Assembly (NCBI RefSeq): GCF_029360805.1
Contig: NZ_JARKNC010000001.1
Location: forward strand, 124,001-188,000
DNA length: 64,000 bases
Direction: 5' to 3'
Origin: Daejeonella sp. JGW-45
Lineage (GTDB): Bacteria; Bacteroidota; Bacteroidia; Sphingobacteriales; Sphingobacteriaceae
The notes under the pieces are model-generated. The model was not told the DNA's origin and did not search any database. It saw only the letters and a list, made by a program, of their open reading frames with translations. The position numbers were made by a program, and so were the translations under genes. Below are positions 1 through 7,900 of the stretch, piece after piece (position 1 is the first letter of the stretch; every line of letters starts with the position of its first letter).

Positions 1-220
1 CCTGCAGCTGCGCAAAATTGGTGATACCATGAAGCACCTCTCCTTCGCTCAGAAGAATGAAATAAAACCCGATCGCAAAGCTAACCCAGATAAAGCTCAT
101 CACTGCAGCCTCCTTCATGGTAACCTTCTTGTCAGTTTTGTTAAAAACGCCAAGATCGATTGCCAGCATCAGAATTATAAAAAGCAGAAAGCTGCCGAAA
201 AATATAGACTCGTTAGACAT
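1..220 (-). CDS. TerC/Alx-family integral membrane protein, truncated by window edge
   Basis: The reverse strand reads from an ATG at 218-220 and stays open to the window edge, giving about 73 N-terminal residues. They begin MSNESIFFGSFLLFIILMLA, continue with the acidic LAIDLGVF stretch and a second hydrophobic segment. This order matches the N-terminus of TerC/Alx proteins, which are multi-pass inner-membrane proteins linked to manganese or tellurite handling. The ATG shares one base with the stop codon of the upstream polyprenyl synthase (TAATG), so the two genes are probably translationally coupled. The metal-site residues deeper in the protein are outside the window, so the substrate cannot be judged. 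Confidence 0.75.
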   Translation of the reverse strand, partial: MSNESIFFGSFLLFIILMLAIDLGVFNKTDKKVTMKEAAVMSFIWVSFAIGFYFILLSEGEVLHGITNFAQLQ

Positions 221-1191
221 TATTTTTTACGTTCAGTAGTAAAACGGACAAGCTGCTGCAATGCATCGCGCGAGCTATGTGCCGGTAAATCATTTAATAT
301 ATTAAAAGCTTCTTCCTGGTAGGCCGCCATTTGCCCGGCTGCATAATCCATGCCACCGCTGCTTCGTACGAAATCAATTATCTCAGAAACTTTATCGGCA
401 TCTTCATTGTGATTCTTTACCAGGTTGATCATCTTGCGCTTTTCCGAAGCGCTCGATTTGCTTAAAGCATAGATTAAGGGAAGCGTAATTTTTTTCTCTT
501 TAATATCTATACCCAAAGGCTTACCGATCTCATCCGTCCCGAAATCGAACAAGTCGTCCTTGATCTGGAAAGCGATACCAACCTTTTCTCCAAACAGACG
601 CATCTTTTCCACCGTAGCCGCATCGGCACCCGCTGAGGAAGCCCCGCAGGCACAGCAGGAAGCTATCAGCGAAGCAGTCTTCTGGCGAATAACCTCGTAA
701 TAAACCTTCTCGTCAATATCCAGCCTTCTTGCCTTCTCTATCTGAAGCAATTCTCCCTCGCTCATCTGTTTTACTGCCTCAGAAACTATCCTCAGCAATT
801 CGAAATCATTGCTATTGATCGATAACAGCAAGCCCTTTGACAGTAAAAAATCTCCCACAAGGACCGCAATCTTATTCTTCCACAGCGCATTAATAGAAAA
901 GTAGCCGCGGCGCTCATAAGAATTGTCGACCACGTCATCATGGACAAGCGTGGCTGTATGAAGTAATTCAACCAATGCCGCACCGCGATGGGTGGCCTCG
1001 GTAATTCCTCCGCAAAGACTCGCAGAGAAAAACACGAACATTGGCCGAATTTGTTTTCCCTTCCGCTTTACGATATAGTGCGTGATCCGGTCAAGAAGCG
1101 GAACAGAACTCTGCATGGAAGCTTTGAACTTCCCTTCAAAAGTATCAAGTTCTTCGGCGATAGGTTTTTTGATCTCGTCGAGACTTAGCAT
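220..1191 (-). CDS. Polyprenyl diphosphate synthase (trans-isoprenyl diphosphate synthase family)
   Basis: This 323-residue protein should condense isopentenyl diphosphate onto an allylic primer to make a long-chain polyprenyl diphosphate, probably the menaquinone side chain. Both aspartate-rich motifs are visible: DDVVD at residues 85-89 and DDLFD at 212-216. The GKQIRP substrate-binding segment lies at 45-50. The length is normal for octaprenyl/solanesyl-type enzymes. Product chain length cannot be read from the sequence. A perfect TATGTTTGC promoter box lies about 35 bp upstream of the start, and the stop overlaps the start of the TerC-like gene. Confidence 0.93.
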   Translation of the reverse strand: MLSLDEIKKPIAEELDTFEGKFKASMQSSVPLLDRITHYIVKRKGKQIRPMFVFFSASLCGGITEATHRGAALVELLHTATLVHDDVVDNSYERRGYFSINALWKNKIAVLVGDFLLSKGLLLSINSNDFELLRIVSEAVKQMSEGELLQIEKARRLDIDEKVYYEVIRQKTASLIASCCACGASSAGADAATVEKMRLFGEKVGIAFQIKDDLFDFGTDEIGKPLGIDIKEKKITLPLIYALSKSSASEKRKMINLVKNHNEDADKVSEIIDFVRSSGGMDYAAGQMAAYQEEAFNILNDLPAHSSRDALQQLVRFTTERKK

Positions 1192-1226
1192 TAATTCTTG
1201 GAACCGTTTAGTATGAAATTATTTCT

Positions 1227-1235
1227 GCAAACATA
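1227..1235 (-). promoter_or_regulatory. Bacteroidota -7 promoter box for the polyprenyl synthase
   Basis: The reverse strand reads TATGTTTGC, an exact match to the Bacteroidota TAnnTTTG(C) -7 consensus. It lies 35 bp before the ATG of the polyprenyl synthase. No clear TTTG -33 element is seen at the usual spacing. Confidence 0.55.
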
Positions 1236-1284
1236 TTGAAAATGCGGGATAATTTCGGCACGAATTAGGGAAAGGCCCATCCCC

Positions 1285-1713
1285 CTATCTCCAGTGAGTC
1301 AGGATCAGCGATACTACCAATAAAGAAACTAAACTATACCCTGCATCGATGCCAAATAGCTTCCACGATTTCTGCTCCCATACAGTTGCACCAAGATGGC
1401 CGGGGAAATAGAATCCTAACCAAAGAAAGAAAGCAGAGCTTAAGGCATTATTAAAAGGGCCCATTTCAGGAACGCCCGGCACGAACTGCCACGCAGCCAA
1501 ATTATGCGCCAGTACCCATGCGAAGAAAAAATTCCCTATGACCATAAAGATCATTCCTTTTATCATCACTTTAGGGTCCGGCTTCGTCTTCGGATCATAC
1601 CCCATCTCTTTTCCCCATATCTTCCCGAAAAGAGGCGTGTACCAGATAAATCCAATAAAGAAGTTGACAACTACTGCAACCAATATCGCAGCCATGTTTA
1701 GGTTTAGTTCCAT
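1285..1713 (-). CDS. DUF1761 family membrane protein
   Basis: This is a small multi-pass membrane protein of 142 residues when started at MELNLNMAAI. That start is preferred over an upstream in-frame one at 1809 because an AAAGGA ribosome-binding sequence precedes it and the hydrophobic N-terminus follows directly. The FIGFIWYTPLFGKIWGKEMG stretch near the N-terminus is typical of the DUF1761 family. About four hydrophobic segments are visible. Members have no established function. It stands alone between the polyprenyl synthase and the tRNA-Ser gene. Confidence 0.75.
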   Translation of the reverse strand: MELNLNMAAILVAVVVNFFIGFIWYTPLFGKIWGKEMGYDPKTKPDPKVMIKGMIFMVIGNFFFAWVLAHNLAAWQFVPGVPEMGPFNNALSSAFFLWLGFYFPGHLGATVWEQKSWKLFGIDAGYSLVSLLVVSLILTHWR

Positions 1714-1929
1714 GTTGGTCCTTTTAAGATTCCCTACTCTTCTGGATTTTCGGTCACTCCCGTTTTTTAAATGGGCACTGCTCCATTGTTGAAAGTATAT
1801 GTCTCTCAAACATATAAGATTAAATATACCATATTCTGATTTATCTGCCAGCTAAATAAAAACCCCACAAGGGATAAAATATTTTCGAACCAAATAAGGC
1901 CTAACAGGTGTAGTTTGACGAAAATTTAA

Positions 1930-1938
1930 TACTTTTGC
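1930..1938 (+). promoter_or_regulatory. -7 promoter box for tRNA-Ser
   Basis: The sequence TACTTTTGC exactly matches the Bacteroidota TAnnTTTGC box. It ends 32 bp before the first base of the mature tRNA-Ser, which leaves room for a short 5' leader. A TTTG at 1914-1917 is only 12 bp upstream, too close to be a normal -33 element. Confidence 0.5.
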
Positions 1939-1970
1939 CATCCCTCCAGCAGGAAAGGCCAGAATTACCC

Positions 1971-2058
<88 letters not shown>

Positions 2059-2061
2059 AAG

Positions 2062-2098
2062 AAAATGCTGTTCCGACAACGTCGGGACGGCATTTTTT
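2062..2098 (+). terminator. Rho-independent terminator of tRNA-Ser
   Basis: A long stem is formed by AAAATGCTGTTCCGAC and GTCGGGACGGCATTTT around a 3-nt AAC loop, with two or three G-T pairs, and runs into a T tract. It begins 5 bp after the tRNA. Confidence 0.85.
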
Positions 2099-2181
2099 GT
2101 TTTAAGCGTTGCGAGCCCAAGCTTGCAAAATCGAGGAAACAAAAAATGACAATAGCGAAGTGAAACGAAGCGACAGCATTT

Positions 2182-2337
2182 CGTTGCTGCTCTGAGAATG
2201 AGTTGAGCAATATCTTAGGAAACCGTTCGAGGAAATCCGAAATTTTATCGGGGAAAAGAAAGTTAAGCTTGTCGATGATTCGTAAACTAACTGAAATACT
2301 GAATATTCCAGCAGAGGTTCTGATCCAGGCATATTAA
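2182..2337 (+). pseudogene. Remnant of a HigA-like (XRE family) antitoxin, C-terminal part only
   Basis: One frame reads about 50 codons to a TAA at 2335-2337 and contains LSNILGN, then SEILSGKRKLSLSMIRKL, then IPAEVLIQAY. This is the end of the helix-turn-helix and the C-terminus of HigA-type antitoxins. There is no start codon or N-terminal half: an in-frame TGA lies at 2161-2163 and no ATG or plausible alternative precedes the conserved part. No toxin gene accompanies it. Its place directly behind a tRNA gene and terminator suggests debris from an element inserted at the tRNA-Ser locus. Confidence 0.65.
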
Positions 2338-2374
2338 TAGTTCGCATCCGACTATTTTTAACGAACACTTCTGT

Positions 2375-2857
2375 TCAATACGCCAGCAGCCTCCCACAGG
2401 CAATAACCCCGATCCATACCACTATCGAAACAACTGCCAATACCTTAGAAACCGGTGAAAGCTCCGTTTGTCCGCCAGAATCCGTCTTAAAGACAAACCG
2501 GTGGAAGATGAATACATTGACTGCTGCCACGATAATAAGGACTATTTTTAACCAGAAAGTGGGATCTGTACTGAGCGACTTTGCATTGGTCATAAATAGT
2601 AAGATGCCTGAAGGGATTATCAGCCATAGCCCTCTCCTGGACCATGGCAATAGATGGCGGGACATTCCCCAGAGGGGAAGATTCCGGGAAAAGCCCAGGA
2701 GCCGGAGGTCAAACATAAACGCTGCACCAACCAGCATGACAATTCCTACGATATGTACGATCTCAAGAGCCGGGTATAACCAGAGCGACTGGCGTATTCC
2801 GGCAGCCCAGCTCGTATTCTCCAGCCAGTCGGCAACCCGGGCTACATCGAAAAACAC
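2375..2857 (-). CDS. Small integral membrane protein (DUF6644-like)
   Basis: This 160-residue protein has about four hydrophobic segments. The first contains LYPALEIVHIVGIVMLVG, followed by FDLRLLG, a pattern recalled from membrane proteins of the DUF6644 type; that family name is from memory and not certain. No catalytic motif is visible. It starts one base after the stop of the DUF6152-like gene, so the two form an operon, and this pairing recurs in proteobacteria and Bacteroidota. Function is unknown. Confidence 0.75.
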   Translation of the reverse strand: MFFDVARVADWLENTSWAAGIRQSLWLYPALEIVHIVGIVMLVGAAFMFDLRLLGFSRNLPLWGMSRHLLPWSRRGLWLIIPSGILLFMTNAKSLSTDPTFWLKIVLIIVAAVNVFIFHRFVFKTDSGGQTELSPVSKVLAVVSIVVWIGVIACGRLLAY

Positions 2858-2858
2858 C

Positions 2859-3212
2859 TTATCTTAACTCGTATTTTTTGTCGCCTACATAGATCCGCTC
2901 GGCGCGCATCTCATTCTTCCCGCTTTTGTGAGGATAGGCAACTAACCTTACAGCTGTACCCTCCTTAACCATCTCCGGCGAGAGGCCGCGGTCATTCATG
3001 CGGGTCGTCGGCGCAAGGTAGACTGTTGTCGAAGCCCCCTTATACTTTACCGTTGCCAGGGCATGCGGATTTTCCCAAACCAGCTTTTCAATGGTAGCTT
3101 TGTAGTCGATAGCCCTGGTCTGATCGTACTCAGCCCAGCCATGATGAAAGAACGTAAACGCGGTGGCCAGCAAGAGAACACCTGCCAGCGATAGATTTCT
3201 TAAATAAGCCAT
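2859..3212 (-). CDS. DUF6152-like exported protein
   Basis: This 117-residue protein begins with a hydrophobic signal segment (residues 7-23) followed by FFHHGWAEYD. It continues with YKATIEKLVWENPHA and ends in a small beta-rich region. The H-H-x-W/A-x-YD start and the WxNPHA motif are typical of DUF6152, a small periplasmic beta-barrel-like family of unknown function. It is the first gene of a two-gene operon with the membrane protein at 2375-2857. Confidence 0.72.
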   Translation of the reverse strand: MAYLRNLSLAGVLLLATAFTFFHHGWAEYDQTRAIDYKATIEKLVWENPHALATVKYKGASTTVYLAPTTRMNDRGLSPEMVKEGTAVRLVAYPHKSGKNEMRAERIYVGDKKYELR

Positions 3213-3392
3213 AACCCGTAATTTATGTGAATATTAATAACAATATAACCCTTTATTAAGACAAAAGCCAGCCTGTTATGTTCAAAATATTATCAATATT
3301 CCGTCTTCCGGTTACAATCTCGCCAAAAATGCGCTATGGCACTTCTTTTCATCAGCGATCAGCACCACTCCGAATAAGATTAATTTCATGTC

Positions 3393-3701
3393 TTAATGAT
3401 GAAATTCTTTATCCAATTGCTCCCGGACTTCAGGATGTCTCTTCACGTATGCTGAAACAAAAGGGCAATAAACCATCACCGGCTTTTTATGTTCTCTAGC
3501 ATATTGAAAAGCGTAGGCAGCTAATGCCGATGCGAGGCCTCTTCCTTTCATGCGTTCAGGAACCAGGGTGTGCATAAAAGCAATATCCTTTTTATAGAAC
3601 CGGTATTCCAGGAAAGCAATTTCATCCCCTTCGTGAATTTCAAAGTGCATCTGCTGCTCGTTGTTTATGATCTCATATTCTGCTGCCATTTGCGGTTTCA
3701 T
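3393..3701 (-). CDS. YjdJ-like GNAT acetyltransferase
   Basis: The protein is a short Gcn5-related N-acetyltransferase of about 102 residues. The acetyl-CoA loop is seen as RMKGRGLASALAAYAF, and the C-terminal VMVYCPFVSAYVKRHPE is typical of the compact COG2388/YjdJ subgroup. The start at 3701 (MKPQ) is preferred to an upstream start at 3752 that would lie deep in the preceding gene. Even so it overlaps the OsmC-ferredoxin gene by 29 bp, so translation is probably coupled. In E. coli yjdJ also sits beside yjdI, the homologue of the ferredoxin half of the upstream gene. The substrate is unknown. Confidence 0.78.
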   Translation of the reverse strand: MKPQMAAEYEIINNEQQMHFEIHEGDEIAFLEYRFYKKDIAFMHTLVPERMKGRGLASALAAYAFQYAREHKKPVMVYCPFVSAYVKRHPEVREQLDKEFHH

Positions 3702-4362
3702 TATTATAAAAAAATGACAGAGCGCCGCTAGGACATTTTTTAACTTGCTCAATTATCCTTTCCGATGCTGCCCCATGCGGGTTTATCCAGGCTTTTTTCT
3801 TGTAATCAAATACTTCAGGCAATTGCTTCCAGCACCTTGCCGCATGCTGGCAGAACTCCGGTTTCCAAACAACCGTTATTTCATCATTAGCATAGTTGAT
3901 TTTCTTTTCGGTTTCACTGTCTTTGAAAAGAAATGTCCGGACTTTAATATCCCCTTCCAGGATTTTTGAAATAGGACAATGATTTGCGATTTCCAGCAAT
4001 CGTTGTTTTTGCTCAGCTTCAACCGGACTGAGAAAAATTATATCACGATCAATAATGGTTGTTATCTTCCCCCGTCCCACCGGGTCGTCCGGGCCGGCTT
4101 CTTTTGTTTCCTTATACATATTCGCATTGACGACGATTTCAGGGATATCCCAACCTTTACGGTCGATATACATGCGCATGGTAACCAAGGTGCATGATGC
4201 AAGCGATGAAAGCAAAAGTGTGAATGGGTCGGGGCCCATATCTTTTCCTCCTGATGTTACAGGTTCATCAGCAATAAATTTTCCGTTACGCCACTCAATA
4301 GTGCATTGGTATTTCCCGGTGCCGATTGTTCCATGAACCGGATTTTCTAATTTGTATTGCAT
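3673..4362 (-). CDS. OsmC-family protein fused to a YjdI-like divergent 4Fe-4S domain
   Basis: The 229-residue protein has two parts. Residues 1-150 are an OsmC/Ohr-like fold with the paired cysteines in SSLASCTLV and HCPISK, expected to reduce peroxides through a thiol pair. Residues 155-225 match the divergent 4Fe-4S mono-cluster domain (Fer4_19, YjdI): ITVVWKPEFCQHAARCW, then KKAWINP and VKKCPSGAL. The domain supplies three close cysteines for a cluster. The gene heads a two-gene unit with the overlapping YjdJ-like acetyltransferase. The fusion implies that a thiol-peroxidase-type domain and an iron-sulfur domain act together; the reaction is not known. Confidence 0.85.
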   Translation of the reverse strand: MQYKLENPVHGTIGTGKYQCTIEWRNGKFIADEPVTSGGKDMGPDPFTLLLSSLASCTLVTMRMYIDRKGWDIPEIVVNANMYKETKEAGPDDPVGRGKITTIIDRDIIFLSPVEAEQKQRLLEIANHCPISKILEGDIKVRTFLFKDSETEKKINYANDEITVVWKPEFCQHAARCWKQLPEVFDYKKKAWINPHGAASERIIEQVKKCPSGALSFFYNNETANGSRI

Positions 4363-4567
4363 TATTTATTAAGTGATTAAATTTATTTTTCAGGATGATT
4401 ATTCATTATTGAATTTAAGTCATGTCCCCCATTTTATCAACAGGTTTTCCAATCACTAGTATCCGGTTAAAATTGAAATTTCAATTAATATGTTCTTATG
4501 CTCAGTATTGGATATTTATTACTGATTTTTAAAAAAGCAAGCCCCCTATAAAAATACATGCAGATTT

Positions 4568-4755
4568 GACCCCTAAGGTGTCCGCCCGGATGAACGCCGT
4601 TAGGACGGGGTCAACATGTTTATAGAAGAATTCATTATGGCCTTTTCCGACCCCGAGGGTGGTCGTGTGTGAAAATTTTAAGCATATACGACCACCTTCG
4701 GGGTCGATTTATCTGGAATATCGATCACTATAAACATGTGACCGCCTTCGGGGTC
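4568..4755. repeat. Nested inverted repeats (four copies of a 16-19 bp GACCCC-type motif)
   Basis: A motif close to GACCCCGAAGGTGGTC occurs four times in alternating orientation: 4568-4583, 4648-4666, 4688-4706 and 4740-4755. The middle two form a 19-bp arm pair with one mismatch around a 21-nt loop. Outside them ACATGTTTATAG (4614-4625) and its exact complement (4728-4739) form a second, wider arm pair. The structure fills much of the 560-bp gap between the giant adhesin stop and the OsmC fusion gene. It may terminate adhesin transcription or be a REP-like dispersed element. Nothing else recognisable lies in the gap. Confidence 0.8.
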
Positions 4756-4920
4756 AAAAAGCGAAATCTTTTAATCGGACACTAGAGATTTTCCAATCAA
4801 TCAATCTTCCGGCTTTTTCCTCATAAAGATTCTTGTATCTGAAAGATCTTACGGAAGAGTATTCATCACACATTTCCATAAATATTCGATTCTCCCCCAT
4901 CAATGGCACTGGTCTGCCTG

Positions 4921-7900
4921 CTAGCGTTTCAGAATAAGATACCCTTTGTTGATTGCGGTGATCACCTCCCCGTTTAGAGTTCTACGGGTTTTTATGAGAT
5001 AATAATAAACGCCGTCGACAAGAGGCACATTGGTGTTGGTAAGCATGCCGGTATTGGCATAACCCTTGAACACGCGTTCCCGCTCGTCGTAGCCGTTCAT
5101 TGTAAAAACCTCGTTCCCCCACCTGTTAAAGATCCGGACTTCATTATCCGGGAATGAAACTATATTTTCAATGATAAAGGTGTCGTTACCAAGCCCGTCA
5201 CCATTGGGTGAAAACAACGGATCAATTTTAATGTCAGGATTTGGAAGCGGCTCACTGTCCTTAACAAGGTCAGAGATCACAGGCGGGTAAACATCCCCGA
5301 TGACGACGATTGCGCTCCTGCCGATCCTGACCTCCGGATCTGAGGTTGAAGCGATCTGCACGTTGATGATTTCCTCATCTTCATCAATATCATCTGTCAG
5401 GGCTGCGACAGTGATCTTTTGGGTAGTGACAAGCTGGCCTTTGGGAATAAGCAGCTGCATGTATTGATCGAGCAGGGCATAATCGCGGTCTCTTATAGCA
5501 GCTCCTGAATAAGCGATCTTTATCACCGCATCGTCCTTATAAGGTTTCTCGAGCCTGGCCGTAATAGTTATCTTCCTTCCTTCGGTGACATTAGAAATAG
5601 CGGGGGTAAGATGTACTATCGTATATGGAACAACCTGGATAATGAGATTAGCTGTGTTGCAGACTCCGGCTGTATTGCATATTTTATATGGAATAACTTC
5701 TGTTCCCCAATAGCCCGCGACCGGCGTATATGTAAAACTTCCGTCTCCCCTGAAGATGATCGATCCATTCTCTGGCTGTGCTGCAAGGCTGAAGGTGAGC
5801 GCCAGGCTTTCCCTGTCGAAATCGTTCGGGGCCGTTGTACCGGAAACAGCAGCGTCTTCATAGGTTTTGAAAGGGTCGTCGACAGCAACTGGCGGACAAA
5901 CGCCGGCGATGACTTCTGCACTTGCACTGAACGTACATCCCAGGGCATCCGTTACATTGATCTCATACAAACCTGCCGGAAGGCCGGATAATACGTTGGA
6001 GGTCTGCGGATGATCTTTCCATGATAATCTGTAAGGTGCGGTTCCGCCGCTTACCACTGCGGTGAGCATGCCATCGCTCGATGTTCTGCAAACCGTATTT
6101 TTAACTGTCAATGAAACCCGCAGAGGAGCAGAGGGCTGGGTGATGGTTACGTTCCGGGTTAAAGAACAGCCATTGGCATCCAGGATAGTGACGCTATAGC
6201 TGCCTTGCGGGATCCCGTTAAGGCTTGCCGTCCTCTGCCCGGTGGACCAGTTATAACTATATGGCGCGGTGCCCCCGCTGACAGTTAGGTCTATGACTCC
6301 ATCAGCCCCCCCGAAGCAGCTTACATTCGTTTTCGCCACGCTAAGCGCGAGCGCCTGCACGGGCTGCCCGATCGTGATCTCCTGGGTTTGCGAGCAAGCT
6401 TTTGCATCAGTGATAGTTACAGTATAGGTTCCTGCGGTCAGGTTGATGAGGTCCTTGGTTGTACGGCCGTTGCTCCAGATATAACGATAGGGAGCCGTGC
6501 CGCCGCTGACCGTCAGGCTGACCGACCCGTTGCTTTCTCCAAAGCATTTTACATCATTTTTAGAGAAACTGATGCTTATCGGCTCAGATGGCTGGTTGAT
6601 GATAACTGTCTGCATAGAGATGCAATTATAGGAGTCTGTGATGGTAACGCTGTAAGTTCCGGCCGGGACATTCCTGATATCGCGCGAAGTCATTCCATTA
6701 CTCCACGCATAAGTATAGGGAGCCACTCCGCCTCTTACAAATAAAGCTACAGCCCCGGTGCTCGAACCAAAGCAGTCGATATTGACGATCCCTGTTATCC
6801 CGGAAACCAGTGGTTCTGCTGCCTCGCGGATAATTACATTCGAATTTAATACTTGCCGGCAGTTTGGATTTGCCAGATCGCGGATCTGTATATGATAAGT
6901 GCCGGGTAACAGGTTGCTGAAGACCGGTGAACCTTGCCAGCTTATGCCCTCGTCTTTGCTATACTCATAATTTCCATAGCCTCCGGCAGCGTTTACTACG
7001 GTGATACTCCCATCGGCTGCGCCGCGGCAGGTAACGTTTCTGAATTCTACGGTTCCGCTTAAGACCGCCGGCTGGCTGAGAATAAGGTTTGCGTCAATAA
7101 TAAATACACAGGCAGGGTTTACCGCATCTCTCATTTGGACGGAATAACTGCCAGCAGCCAGACCACCGAAGGTGTTTCCATTTTGCCAGCCGGCGCCGTT
7201 ATCGATACTATATTGATAGCTGCCTGAGCCGCCGCTGATGTTTGAAATGGTGATCGTCCCATCGGCGGCTCCAGAACAGGTTATATTGGAAGCGGCTGCC
7301 AGCGCGCTTAGAGCCGGCGGCTGGCCGATCGTAAGCGAAGCGTTTACCGTAAATATACACGAAGGGGCAGATCCATCACGAACCAATACCTGGTAAGACC
7401 CTGCAGCCAGGTTATTAAAGACCGTTCCGCCCTGCCAGATAATGCCGCCGTTAATGCTGTATTCATAAGTACCTGAACCACCGCTGATACTAACCAGGCT
7501 GATCGACCCGTCACTGCCGCCGAAGCAGCTCACATTTATTGAATTTGCTGCAGCACTAAGCGCCGATGCAGGCTGAGTGATCGTTACTGACAAAGCTGTG
7601 CCTATAGTACATCCGTTGACATCTGAAACGTTTACGGTGTAGGTGCCAGCCGGCACATTGATCAAGTCTGCCTGAGTAACGCCGTTACTCCACAGGTATG
7701 AATAAGGTGCGGTACCCCCTGAAGCTGCAACGCTTGCCGAACCGGTACTTGCACCAAAACACAGAACATTCGTCTGACCGCTGATCGCGGCGGTTAAAGG
7801 AGCTGCAGGCTGAGTGATCACCAGGGCGTTATTGACAAGAAACGTACAGGATACATTTCCAGCATCCCTGACCTGCAGGTTATAAGTAGCCGGTATCAGG

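Noticed and set aside
4614-4739. Nested palindrome read as ends of an insertion sequence
   Set aside because: The interval is only about 190 bp and holds no transposase; target-site duplication was not seen.
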